Source of the DNA: DASQMT01 sp963827335
GTDB taxonomy: Bacteria > Actinomycetota > Thermoleophilia > Solirubrobacterales > Solirubrobacteraceae
Direction of reading: 5' to 3'
Length of the DNA stretch: 64,000 bases
Assembly (NCBI GenBank): GCA_963827335.1
Contig: CAWHAP010000015.1
Coordinates: 558,001 to 622,000, forward strand
The notes beneath the pieces are model-generated. The model saw only the letters and a list, made by a program, of their open reading frames with translations, had not been told where the DNA came from and ran no database searches. Numbering within the stretch: the stretch's first letter is position 1; each line of letters begins with the position of its first letter. A program made the translations under genes and the position numbers. Below are positions 1-7,851 of the stretch, one piece after another.

Positions 1-18
1 CGAGGTGAAGGCGGTCAT
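1..18 (-). CDS. possible 5' end of a divergent gene (partial)
   Basis: On the minus strand an ATG at 18-16 opens a frame (Met-Thr-Ala-Phe-Thr-Ser) that leaves the window after six codons. MocR-family regulators are usually transcribed away from the gene they control, so a gene start here is expected. There is no clear ribosome binding site and six codons cannot identify a family. Weak call. Confidence 0.25.
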
Positions 19-77
19 GGACAGGATGGTGCCGACGCACTGGTACCGTGAACAGATCCAGTCGAGCGGCCGGCGAG

Positions 78-101
78 TGGACCAGTTAACGTTCGGAACG
101 T
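78..101. promoter_or_regulatory. MocR promoter and likely autoregulatory operator
   Basis: TAACGT at 87-92 lies 7 bases before the GTG start at 100 and fits a -10 box for a leaderless transcript. A perfect 13-bp palindrome (ACGTTCGGAACGT, 89-101) overlaps the box and the start codon. TGGACCAGTTAAC at 78-90 is a loose direct repeat of TGGTACCGTGAAC at 41-53. From memory, AGTGGACC resembles corynebacterial PdxR half-sites. Operator function is inferred. Confidence 0.45.
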
Positions 102-1509
102 GGACGAGACCAGCCGGCCGTACGAGCTCCTGCTCACGGTTTCCCGGGACGCGCCGGGCACGCTCGGCGCGCAGATCGAGGACCAGCTGCGCCGCGCGAT
201 CCGCTCGGGCGGGCTGCGCAGCGGCGCGCCGGTGCCGTCCACGCGCGACCTCGCGCGGCAGCTCGGGGTGTCGCGCCGCGTGGCCGTCGACGCGTACGCG
301 CAGCTGGCGGCCGAGGGTTACCTCGCGCTCCGACAGGGCGCGCAGCCCCGCGTCGCGGACGGCACGGCGGTGCAGGCGGCCCCGGCGCCGGGCGCGGCCA
401 CCCGGCCTGCCCCCGCCGCGCGCTACGACTTCCGGCCGACGCGCCCGGACGTCTCCTCCTTCCCGCGGGCCGCGTGGCTGCGGTCGGTGCGCGACACGGT
501 GACGGCGATGACCGACGCCGACCTGGGCTACGGCGACCCGTGCGGCGTCGAGGCGCTCCGCGCGGACCTGGCGGAGTACCTCGGGCGCGTCCGCGGCGTG
601 GTCGCCGACCCGCGCTGCGTCGTCGTCACCGGCGGCTTCCTGCAGGGCCTGAACGTGGTGTGCCGCGCGCTCGTGGCGCGCGGCGCGCGGCGGATCGCCC
701 TGGAGGACCCGAGCAGCTGGGAGGGTGGCCAGATCGCGGCGCGGGCCGGCTTGGAGCCGGTGCCCGTCCCGGTGGACGAGCTCGGGATGCGGATCGACCG
801 GCTCGAGCGCGCCGGGGTGGACGCGGTGGTGCTCACGCCCGCGCACCAGCACCCGACCGGCGTCGTGCTCGCGCCCGAGCGGCGGACCGCGCTGATGGCG
901 TGGCTGCGCGCCGCGGAAGCGATCGCGATCGAGGACGACTACGACGCGGAGTACCGCTACGACCGCCCGGCGGTCGGCGCGCTCCAGGGCCTGGACCCCG
1001 ACCGCGTCGTCTACGCCGGCACGATGAGCAAGGTGCTCGCCCCCGCGCTGCGGCTGGGCTGGATCGTCGTGCCGCCAGGGATGCTCGACGCGGTCCGCCA
1101 CGAGAAGCAGCTCGCCGACCAGGGCTCGCCCCGGATCGAGCAGCTCGCCTTCGCCGACTTCCTCCGCCGCGGCGAGCTGGACCGGCACCTGCGGCGGATG
1201 CGCGCCCGCTACCGGGCGCGGCGCGACGCGATGGTCGCGACGCTCGCCGCCGAGCTGCCGGAGGCGACCGTGCGCGGCATCGCCGCCGGGCTGCACGTGA
1301 CGGTCGCGCTCCCGGCGGCCGACGACGAGCAGGCGGTCCGGCGCGAGGCGGCGCGGCGGCGGATCGAGTTCGGCGTGCTCGGGGACTACGAGCCCGGGGA
1401 GGAGCATCCGCCGACGCTCCTGCTCGGCTACCCGCAGCTGCCGGAGCCGGCCATCCGCGCCGGCGTGCGCCTGCTCGCCGAGGCCGTGCGCGCCGCGCGG
1501 GTCAGCTGA
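100..1509 (+). CDS. MocR/PdxR-type transcriptional regulator (GntR HTH + aminotransferase domain)
   Basis: 469 aa. Residues 15-85 form a GntR winged helix (QIEDQLRRAI, then PSTRDLARQLGVSRRVAVDA). Residues 115-465 form a class I aminotransferase fold used as a ligand sensor; AGTMSKVLAPALRLGW carries the PLP-binding lysine (about K311) and EDDYDAEYRYD is the usual MocR signature. Family members sense PLP or an amino compound and control a divergent gene, which here would lie left of the window. The GTG at 100 is chosen because a TAACGT box ends 7 bases upstream and the GntR domain begins soon after. The target (pdxST, GABA or other amine metabolism) cannot be told from the sequence. Confidence 0.9.
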   Translation: MDETSRPYELLLTVSRDAPGTLGAQIEDQLRRAIRSGGLRSGAPVPSTRDLARQLGVSRRVAVDAYAQLAAEGYLALRQGAQPRVADGTAVQAAPAPGAATRPAPAARYDFRPTRPDVSSFPRAAWLRSVRDTVTAMTDADLGYGDPCGVEALRADLAEYLGRVRGVVADPRCVVVTGGFLQGLNVVCRALVARGARRIALEDPSSWEGGQIAARAGLEPVPVPVDELGMRIDRLERAGVDAVVLTPAHQHPTGVVLAPERRTALMAWLRAAEAIAIEDDYDAEYRYDRPAVGALQGLDPDRVVYAGTMSKVLAPALRLGWIVVPPGMLDAVRHEKQLADQGSPRIEQLAFADFLRRGELDRHLRRMRARYRARRDAMVATLAAELPEATVRGIAAGLHVTVALPAADDEQAVRREAARRRIEFGVLGDYEPGEEHPPTLLLGYPQLPEPAIRAGVRLLAEAVRAARVS

Positions 1510-2026
1510 GCGTGCGGCGGTACTCGACGACCGCGAACCCGATCTCGTCGTCGGCGTAGGGGCCGTCGGCGAGCGTCCACCCCTCGCGCTCGTAGAAGCG
1601 GCGGGCGCGGGCCGAATCGGCGGGCGTGAACAGCCGCATCGCCGTGAAGCCGCGCGCCGTCGCGGCCGCGCACGCGTCGCGGTGCAGCCGGCGCGCGAGC
1701 CCCGTCCCCCACCACGCGGAGCGCACGAAGAGCATCCAGAAGTGCGCGAGCCGCGGATCCGGGACCGGGCGGCGCGCCTCGGCGGCCGGCAGGAACGCCA
1801 CGTAGCCCGCCACGCCGGCGGCGTCCTCGGCCAGCAGGCACCAGACGCCGGGCTCCGCCAGGCGCCCGGCGATGCGCTCGGCGAACGCCTCGACCGGGGG
1901 CGGCTGCCAGCCCGCGGGCGCGAACGCGCGGTAGGTGTCGAACCCGGCCGCCATCACCGGCGCGACGCGGGGCGCGTCCGCCGGCGCGGCCTCGCGGAAG
2001 GCCAGCGCGTCGAGCTCGACGGTCAC
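1502..2026 (-). CDS. GNAT family N-acetyltransferase
   Basis: 174 aa. A single GNAT domain: beta strands around GVAGYVAFLP, the acetyl-CoA loop region WWGTGLARRLHRDACAAA (degenerate Q/RxxGxG/A), then ARGFTAMRLFTPADSARARRFYEREGW, which is the typical motif B and C-terminal Tyr region. It transfers an acetyl group from acetyl-CoA to an unknown amine. The GTG at 2026 is chosen because TACGAT sits exactly 7 bases upstream on the minus strand; the open frame continues further 5' but that part is low-complexity Arg-rich and overlaps the divergent neighbour. Its 3' end abuts the MocR gene tail-to-tail, overlapping by 8 bases. Confidence 0.8.
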   Translation of the reverse strand: MTVELDALAFREAAPADAPRVAPVMAAGFDTYRAFAPAGWQPPPVEAFAERIAGRLAEPGVWCLLAEDAAGVAGYVAFLPAAEARRPVPDPRLAHFWMLFVRSAWWGTGLARRLHRDACAAATARGFTAMRLFTPADSARARRFYEREGWTLADGPYADDEIGFAVVEYRRTLS

Positions 2027-2033
2027 CCGCCGG

Positions 2034-2039
2034 ATCGTA
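2034..2039 (-). promoter_or_regulatory. -10 box (TACGAT) of the GNAT gene
   Basis: TACGAT on the minus strand lies 7 bases before the GTG at 2026, the spacing seen at other leaderless starts in the window. The overlapping plus-strand TAGCTG at 2038-2043 may serve the divergent gene at 2059, giving it a leader of roughly 8 bases. Confidence 0.5.
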
Positions 2040-2058
2040 GCTGTGCTCTCATGGTCCG

Positions 2059-2838
2059 ATGTCCGCCTTCCTCGACCTGCACCGCCCCGGCGAGCCGCTC
2101 CTGATGCCCAACGCGTGGGACGCCGGGTCGGCCCGGATCCTCGCGAGCCTCGGCTACGCGGCGCTGGCCACGACGAGCAGCGGCTTCGCCGCGACGCTCG
2201 GCCGGCCGGACGGGACCGTCGGGCGCGACGAGGCGATCGCGCACGCCGCCGCACTCGTCCGGGCGACGACGGTGCCCGTCTCGGCCGACCTCGAGGACGG
2301 CTACGCGGCCGACGAGGCGGGCGTGGCGGAGACGGTCCGGCTCGCCGCCGCCGCCGGGCTCGCCGGCTGCTCGATCGAGGACTGGAGCGGCACGGCGCTG
2401 CACCCGGTGGACGCCGCCGCGGCCCGCGTCGCCGCCGCGGTGGACGCTGCGGGCGCCGCCGTCGTCATCACGGGCCGGGCCGAGAACCACATCCGCGGCG
2501 TCGACGACCTCGACGACACGATCGCGCGGCTCCAGGCCTACGAGGTGGCCGGCGCGCACGTGCTCTACGCGCCGGGGCTGACGCGGATCGAGGACGTCCG
2601 GGCCGTGGTCGCGGCGGTCTCGCGCCCGGTCAACGTCCTGATGCGCGCGGGCGGCCCGACGGTCGCCGAGCTCGCCGCCGCCGGCGTCGCGCGGATCTCG
2701 GTCGGCGGCGCGTTCGCGTTCGCCGCGCTCGGCGCGCTGGTCGAGGCCGCGCGCGAGCTGCGCGAGGAGGGCACCACCCGCTTCGCCGAGCGCAGCGCCG
2801 CCGGCCTGCGCGCAGCCCGCGCGGCCTTCGGCGCCTGA
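2059..2838 (+). CDS. isocitrate lyase/PEP mutase family enzyme
   Basis: 259 aa, the whole length being one TIM-barrel of the PEP mutase/isocitrate lyase superfamily (COG2513 type). Visible landmarks: MPNAWDAGSARIL near the N terminus, SADLEDGYA (Mg2+-binding acidic loop), GCSIEDW and ITGRAENHI. The isocitrate lyase catalytic Cys motif KKCGH is absent, as in many short members, so the true reaction (2-oxoacid C-C or C-P chemistry, oxaloacetate decarboxylase-like) cannot be assigned. The ATG at 2059 follows the shared divergent promoter region. It ends 6 bases before the 3' end of the convergent glycosyltransferase gene. Confidence 0.85.
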   Translation: MSAFLDLHRPGEPLLMPNAWDAGSARILASLGYAALATTSSGFAATLGRPDGTVGRDEAIAHAAALVRATTVPVSADLEDGYAADEAGVAETVRLAAAAGLAGCSIEDWSGTALHPVDAAAARVAAAVDAAGAAVVITGRAENHIRGVDDLDDTIARLQAYEVAGAHVLYAPGLTRIEDVRAVVAAVSRPVNVLMRAGGPTVAELAAAGVARISVGGAFAFAALGALVEAARELREEGTTRFAERSAAGLRAARAAFGA

Positions 2839-2844
2839 CGCGCC

Positions 2845-4255
2845 TCAGCGCGGGTGGCGCACGCGCGCGGGCACGCGCAGCCCGTTGGCGGGGTCGACGT
2901 CGTCGAACCAGCGCACGTGCTCCTGGACGAGCGAGACGCGCAGCTCGTAGTCGCCCTCGTCCCACGGCGTGAGCAGGCCGGCGGTCACCGGCGCGGCGTC
3001 GCCCGGTGGCAGCGTGCGGCCGAGCTCGCCGCGCAGGCCCTCCAGCACGACCCGTCCCTCGGCGTCGAGCCAGCGGTAGGAGAGCCGCACCGGATGCGCG
3101 CCGGCCGAGGCGAGCACGGCCGTGCCGCGGTTGTGGACCGTCGCGCGCAGCTCGAGCGCGTGACGGGTCGGGAACGTCGCCGGCAGATCCGCCTCCAGCG
3201 CGCTGGCGCACGCCACGGGGTCGAGCGGCCCCGGGCCCGCCCCCGGCCGGGCGCGGCGGCGGACGCGCCGGCGCTCGACCGCGGCCGGGACGAGCAGCGC
3301 GGGCAGGGCGTCCCGCCAGAACGCGAGGGAGCGCCAGTAGGCACGCGCGACGCTCGCCGCCAGGGCGACCTCGCTGCGCGGGGCGGTTCCGGCGCCGCAC
3401 TTGATCTGGCGCACGATCCGGCCGGAGGCCGCCATCTCGTACATCCGGCCCATGAGCGCGGTGCGCAGGGGCGCCGTCCCGCGGTCGGGCAGCAGCTCGC
3501 GCAGCACGCGGTCGATCCCGTCGATCAGCTCGACGTGCATGCGCGCGTGGTCGCGCGGGCGGTCGCCCAGGTGGTACATCCATCCGCTCGAGGTCCGGTT
3601 GCGCACGATCACGTGCGGGGCGTAGGTCCAGACGGGGTCGCGGCGGGCCATCTCCCCCATCACGCGGAGGTGCGCCCAGGTCGGATGCGCGGGCAGCAGG
3701 TCGCGGACGGCGCCGGCGGCCGCCAGCCAGCGCTCCCGGCGCACGACGTTGGTGGAGATGTAGCCCCGGGTCAGCCCGACGCCGCGGCCGCTCCGCGAGC
3801 GGGCCGCCGAGGGCGAAGCGCTCGGTGTCGATCGGCTGGCGCAGGCGCACGATCGGCGCATCGAGGGCCAGCGCGGCGACGCGCTGCCGGATCCGGTCGG
3901 ACATCACGACGACCGCGTCGACGACGCCGTCCGCGAGCACCGGCAGCTGGTGGTCGTGCAGGTCGGAGTGCGCGACGTGGACCAGGCGCGCCTGCGGGTA
4001 GCGCGCGGCGAGCGTCGCGCCGGCGATCGCGTCGTTGGCGAGCACCGCGTCGCAGCCGCCCGGCAGCTCGGCCTCCCGGCGGGCGAGCGGGATGCCGTCG
4101 CGCTCGACGTGGTCGGCCATCGGCCCCAGCTCCGCCGCGCTCAGGATCGGCTCGTGGCCGAGCCGCTGGAGCTCGCGCGCGACCGTCATGGCGTAGGACT
4201 CGGTCCCGCCCGCGCCGGTGAGCGACTCGAGCCCGATCACCACGCGGAGCGTCAC
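2845..4255 (-). pseudogene. disrupted, probably chimeric glycosyltransferase
   Basis: Starting at GTG 4255, about 155 residues read as the N-terminal Rossmann domain of a GT4-type glycosyltransferase: MTLRVVIGLESLTGAGGTES, HVAHSDLHDH, VVVMSDRIRQRV and PIDTERF, which normally links to the second domain. The frame then degenerates into Arg/Pro-rich shadow sequence. From about 3790 a different frame reads GLTRGYISTNVVRRERWL, VWTYAPHVIVRNRTSSGW and LGDRPRDHARMHV, which looks like the C-terminal part of a GT2 (abequosyltransferase-like) enzyme, followed by a beta domain ending in VSLVQEHVRWF as in many polysaccharide-modifying proteins. 1411 nt is one base more than a multiple of three. Either an out-of-frame deletion fused two genes, or one base is wrong in an unusual single gene. 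Confidence 0.65.
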
Positions 4256-4310
4256 GCCATGCCGTCCGCAGGGGTGCGCATGCGCCCAAGCCCATGCGTA
4301 CGACGGAGAC

Positions 4311-5231
4311 TCAGCCCAGCTCGCGCGCCAGGAACGCGAGCACGGCGTCCGTCAGCCCCTCGGGGTCGTCCGCCGACCCGAGGCGCCGGCTCATCGCGGC
4401 GTGGTCGTAGTCGAGCGCGAGCACGTCGCCGGCGCGCTGCCCCAGCGCGGTCGCGAAGCGGGTCGCCTCGGCGCGGCGGCGGGCGTTGCGCCGCTGCGTG
4501 ACCACGAGCTCGGGCGGGTCCGGCGCGCCGGCGTGCATCAGCGGCGACGCGGCCCGCCAGCGCGGGTCGCGCCGCTCCTCGCGCGGCCTGCCGAACGCGG
4601 TCGTGTACATGCGCCGGGTCGCCCCGCGGCTGCGCTCGATCCGGCCGCGCATGTCATAGGCCGCGCTGTCGAGCGACACGACCGCGCGCAGCGCGGACCG
4701 CGGAACCGCGGCGCCGTCGAGGTGGCTCGGGTCGGTGCCGACGAGCGAGACGAGATGCGCTCCGGCCGAGTGGCCGAGCAGCGCGATCCGATCGGGGTCG
4801 CCGCCGAAGCGGGCGATCTCGTCGTGGACCCAGCCGACCGCCTCGGCCACGTCGTCGACGTGATCGGGATGCCGGATCCTCCCCGGCCGCCACGTGGCGG
4901 GCGGCCGGTGCGGCGAGAGGCGGTAGTTGACGTTGACGACGACGTAGCCGGCGTCGGTCAGCGCGCGCGCCTTGTCCTGCTCGAAGGACTCCTTGCTGCC
5001 GTGCGACCAGCCGCCGCCGTGGACCAGGACGACGACGGCCCGCGGGGCGCGCGACGGCGCGTCCGGCACGTGGACGTCGAGCGCGTTGAGCGACGCCCGG
5101 TACGGGGGCGAGCCGCGGTCGTAGCCGATGTCGGGCGTCGTCGTGGCTGCGGCGAGCCCGACGGCGGCGAGCGCCGCGCTCGCGGCGATGCACAGCACGG
5201 AGCTCAGGCGGCGTCTCGTCGAGCGGGTCAT
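4311..5231 (-). CDS. exported alpha/beta hydrolase (esterase/lipase-like)
   Basis: 306 aa. An N-terminal signal or anchor (MTRSTRRRLSSVLCIAASAA, then an Ala-rich stretch) precedes an alpha/beta hydrolase domain: VVVLVHGGGWSHGS gives the HGGGW oxyanion motif of the HSL/BD-FAE group, GHSAGAH gives the nucleophile (about S155), and DYDHAAM near residue 285 supplies the catalytic His. The likely role is hydrolysis of a small ester outside the membrane; the substrate is unknown. ATG at 5231 is the first start that gives the signal peptide. It runs in the same direction as the broken glycosyltransferase, 55 bases upstream of it. Confidence 0.82.
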   Translation of the reverse strand: MTRSTRRRLSSVLCIAASAALAAVGLAAATTTPDIGYDRGSPPYRASLNALDVHVPDAPSRAPRAVVVLVHGGGWSHGSKESFEQDKARALTDAGYVVVNVNYRLSPHRPPATWRPGRIRHPDHVDDVAEAVGWVHDEIARFGGDPDRIALLGHSAGAHLVSLVGTDPSHLDGAAVPRSALRAVVSLDSAAYDMRGRIERSRGATRRMYTTAFGRPREERRDPRWRAASPLMHAGAPDPPELVVTQRRNARRRAEATRFATALGQRAGDVLALDYDHAAMSRRLGSADDPEGLTDAVLAFLARELG

Positions 5232-5300
5232 ACGCCATGGTCCCAGCAGTCCGGTGCGCGGAGGTGCCGCCGTTCGGGCAGGAGTGGCGCGTGCGTGCGC

Positions 5301-5306
5301 TAGCCT
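5301..5306 (+). promoter_or_regulatory. -10 box (TAGCCT), leaderless start
   Basis: TAGCCT ends 6 bases before the GTG at 5313 and there is no Shine-Dalgarno sequence, so the mRNA probably begins at the start codon. Confidence 0.5.
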
Positions 5307-5312
5307 CGCGCC

Positions 5313-5777
5313 GTGCGCGCCGCCGCCTTCGTGCCCGCCGAGTTCGAGCCGCCGCGCGAGCTGGTGTCGGCCGCGTTCCACCTCGTCCCCCTCGGACCCG
5401 AGCACAACGGATCCGACCACGCCGCGTGGACGTCCAGCATCCCGCACATCCACGCGACGCCGGGGTTCGAGTCGAGCGACTGGCCGCCGTCCGAGGGGAT
5501 GTCGCTCGAGGCCAACCGCGGCGATCTCGAGGGCCACGCGCGCGACTTCGCCGACCGCACCGGCTTCACGTTCACCGTCCTGGCGCCCGGGACCGAGGAC
5601 GTCATCGGCTGCGTGTACATCTATCCGGCGGAGGACGAGGACCACGACGTCCAGGTCCGCTCCTGGGTCCGCGCCGACGTCGCCGAGCTCGACGCGCCGC
5701 TGCACGCGGCGGTGTCGCGCTGGATCGCCGAGCGGTGGCCGTTCCGGCGCGTCCTGTACGCCGGCCGACCGGCCTAG
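5313..5777 (+). CDS. GNAT-like N-acetyltransferase
   Basis: 154 aa. Compact protein with FHLVPLGPEHNGSDHAAWTS, FTFTVLAPGTEDVIGCVYIYP (central beta-strand pair of a GNAT fold) and an acidic EDEDHDVQVRSWVRADVAELD segment where the acetyl-CoA loop would lie. The classic RxxGxG/A pyrophosphate loop is not evident, so catalytic competence is uncertain; similar proteins are annotated as GNAT-like hypothetical proteins. The GTG start follows a TAGCCT box by 6 bases. The next gene follows 35 bases downstream but has its own -10 box. Confidence 0.7.
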   Translation: MRAAAFVPAEFEPPRELVSAAFHLVPLGPEHNGSDHAAWTSSIPHIHATPGFESSDWPPSEGMSLEANRGDLEGHARDFADRTGFTFTVLAPGTEDVIGCVYIYPAEDEDHDVQVRSWVRADVAELDAPLHAAVSRWIAERWPFRRVLYAGRPA

Positions 5778-5799
5778 CCGCGCTCGGCGGCGATCGCTC

Positions 5800-5805
5800 T
5801 AGGCT
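5800..5805 (+). promoter_or_regulatory. -10 box (TAGGCT), leaderless start
   Basis: TAGGCT ends 7 bases before the ATG at 5813; no ribosome binding site is present between them. Confidence 0.5.
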
Positions 5806-5812
5806 GGCCGGC

Positions 5813-6994
5813 ATGGCTCTCAGCGGACGGAGCGACCACGCGGCGCGGGCACGCGAGCGGGGGACCGCGCTGCTGGAGGAGGCGGTCGAACGCTCGCGTC
5901 CGAGCATCGTCGCCGAGCGCCTGCGCACCAACGTCGGCTGGCTCGCCCAGGCGACCCTCGCGACCGCTGCCGCCTGGATCCTCGCGCAGCAGATCTTCGG
6001 TCACGAGCGTCCGATCTTCGCGCCGGTCGCGGCGCTGATCGGCGTCAGCGCGTCCCTCGGCCAGCGCCGGCGCTCGATGGTCGAGATGGTGATCGGCGTG
6101 GCGCTGGGCATCGGCATCGCGGACGCCCTGGTGGTGGTGATCGGCACGGGGCCGGCGCAGATCGCCGCCGTCGTCTGCGGCGCGATGGTCGTCGCGATCG
6201 CGTTCGGCGGCAGCACGGTGCTCGTGGGAGAGGCGGCCGCGTCGGCGCTGCTCGTGGTCACGATCCAGCTGCCGGGGACCGGCCTCTCGGGCGCGCGCTT
6301 CCTCGACTCGCTGCTGGGCGGCATCGTCGCGATCGCCGTCACCTCGCTGCTGCCGCGCAACCCCGTGGAGGCCGTGCACCGCGCCGCCGCACCGCTGCTC
6401 GGGGAGATCGCCGGCACGCTCGAGGACGTGGCCCGGGCGCTGGAGCGCCGCGACCGTGAGCTCGCCGAGCGAGCGTGGACGCGCTCGCACGGCCTGCGCC
6501 TCGCCGACCTCGACAGCGCCGTCACCGCCGGGCGTGAGATGCTGCACCTGGCGCCGTTCCGCGGCAGCACCCGCGAGCAGTTCGCACGCTATGAGCAGGC
6601 AGCGAGCCAGATCCGCACGGCGCTGACCAGCGTCGAGGCGCTCAGCCGCGGCGCGGTGCGCGCGCTCACCGTCGGCGACAACGTCCCGGCACCGGTGCCC
6701 GACTCGCTGCGCGACCTCGCCGAGACGGTGCGGACGCTCGACGAGTACCTCGGCGACCCGGCCGGCCGGCCCGTGGTCCGTGAGCCGGCACTTCGCGCGG
6801 CCGCCCAGGCGACGCTCGTGCTCGAGCAGACCTCGAATCTCTCGGTCAGCGTGATCGTGGCCCAGGTGCGCTCGACCGCCGTCGACCTCATCCGCGGCTG
6901 GGGACTGGGCCGCGAGGAGGCCGAGCGGCTCGTGCGCGAGGCGGCCCACCAGCTCGCGACCGGCGAGCACGCAGTCCCTGGAGGTCCGCCCTAG
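5813..6994 (+). CDS. FUSC / aromatic acid exporter (ArAE)-family membrane protein
   Basis: 393 aa. After a 40-residue charged N terminus come about five to six membrane helices (LAQATLATAAAWILAQQIFG, PIFAPVAALIGVSASLG, MVIGVALGIGIADALVVVIG, AAVVCGAMVVAIAFGG, LLVVTIQL, LLGGIVAIAVTSLLP), then a cytoplasmic helical region of roughly 200 residues. This half-size layout matches FUSC/ArAE proteins, proposed to export aromatic acids or other anions. The ATG at 5813 is preceded by TAGGCT at 7 bases. A longer open frame exists upstream but is Arg-rich shadow sequence. It converges on the VanY-like gene with only 10 bases between stops. Confidence 0.82.
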   Translation: MALSGRSDHAARARERGTALLEEAVERSRPSIVAERLRTNVGWLAQATLATAAAWILAQQIFGHERPIFAPVAALIGVSASLGQRRRSMVEMVIGVALGIGIADALVVVIGTGPAQIAAVVCGAMVVAIAFGGSTVLVGEAAASALLVVTIQLPGTGLSGARFLDSLLGGIVAIAVTSLLPRNPVEAVHRAAAPLLGEIAGTLEDVARALERRDRELAERAWTRSHGLRLADLDSAVTAGREMLHLAPFRGSTREQFARYEQAASQIRTALTSVEALSRGAVRALTVGDNVPAPVPDSLRDLAETVRTLDEYLGDPAGRPVVREPALRAAAQATLVLEQTSNLSVSVIVAQVRSTAVDLIRGWGLGREEAERLVREAAHQLATGEHAVPGGPP

Positions 6995-7004
6995 GCCGGC
7001 AGCG

Positions 7005-7703
7005 TCACTGCTGCATCCTCGGATCCTGCGTAGGGTCGGCGTAGACGGGAGGGCAGCCCTGCTCGACGGCTGCGGGCCGCAGCTCGTAGTGCCACGGCTC
7101 GTTGCCGTAGACCTGGCACAGCCCGTACCCGGCGCCGTGCTCGGACAGCCACGACGCGGCCTCGGAGGGCCCGAGGTCGATCGCGTCCCCCGACACGTGA
7201 GCAGACCGGTCGGCGGTGGCCACCCACCGGGCGGCCTCCGCTTCGGAGCCGTACTTCGAGACCGCCCCGTGGAGGAGCTGCTCCTGGTACTCCGGGGAGC
7301 GCCAGCCGCTGTTGACGTAGAACTCGACGCCGTAGTCCGCGGCATCGGCTGCCGCCCGGCGCAGGGCGCCGAGCAGATCGGCGTCGAGATTGCCGACGCC
7401 CGGGATCTCGTCGTCGAAGACCGTCGCGCCGTCGGGGACGGCGCCGTCAGCCTCGCCGAGCGCACCACGCGGTTGACTGACCATCGCGCCCTCGGGGACG
7501 GCACCGTCGGCCGGGTCGAGCGCAGGGCGGCGCTCACCGCGAGGGACGTCGACGGGTGCTGTGGCCGTCGAGGGCGAGGACGCCGGCAGCTGGTCGCTCA
7601 GGGCCGCGGCGATCGCCGAGATGACGGCGAGCAGAACGGCGACGCGGATCCAGCGGATCCGGATCCGATGGGTGGTTGCTCGTGCTGGCTGGCTGTAGGG
7701 CAC
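7005..7703 (-). CDS. membrane-anchored D-alanyl-D-alanine carboxypeptidase (VanY, M15 family)
   Basis: 232 aa from GTG 7703 (TTG 7715 is an alternative). A signal anchor (WIRVAVLLAVISAIAAALS) is followed by a linker containing two similar copies of a segment built on ADGAVP(D/E)GA, then the M15B zinc peptidase domain: NSGWRSPEYQEQLL, SAHVSGDAIDL (Zn ligands about H169 and D176) and EPWHYEL (H205, third ligand). It should remove the terminal D-Ala from peptidoglycan stem peptides outside the membrane. It is divergent from the histidine kinase at 7852, and the 49-bp element at 7720-7768 sits directly upstream. That element is also found before the OmpR-type regulator, so this carboxypeptidase is a likely target of that system. 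Confidence 0.88.
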   Translation of the reverse strand: MPYSQPARATTHRIRIRWIRVAVLLAVISAIAAALSDQLPASSPSTATAPVDVPRGERRPALDPADGAVPEGAMVSQPRGALGEADGAVPDGATVFDDEIPGVGNLDADLLGALRRAAADAADYGVEFYVNSGWRSPEYQEQLLHGAVSKYGSEAEAARWVATADRSAHVSGDAIDLGPSEAASWLSEHGAGYGLCQVYGNEPWHYELRPAAVEQGCPPVYADPTQDPRMQQ

Positions 7704-7719
7704 GCCGCCATTCAAGGCA

Positions 7720-7768
7720 GCGGGGTGTTGCCGGCGCGTATGTGGTTTTCGATATGCCGGCGATATGC
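7720..7768 (+). promoter_or_regulatory. copy 1 of a 49-bp operator with tandem GATATGC sites
   Basis: 46 of 49 bases match 9667-9715. GATATGC occurs at 7751-7757 and 7762-7768, an 11-bp period as expected for paired OmpR/PhoB-family half-sites. It lies between the divergent VanY-like gene (start 7703) and the kinase gene (start 7852). A TTGAAT on the minus strand (7710-7715) 6 bases before the GTG at 7703 could be the -10 box. Confidence 0.6.
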
Positions 7769-7851
7769 CCGCGTCGTCGCCGCGAAGCGCACGGGCACCC
7801 GAGCCGTGCGTCCAGCTTGCAGGCCGCATGCCGTTCTGGAAGGGTCGCGCG

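Noticed and set aside
4654..5238. Alternative frame beginning at an ATG just upstream of the alpha/beta hydrolase start
   Set aside because: It is Arg-rich with no fold motifs, while the chosen frame has the full HGGGW, GHSAG and DHAAM set.
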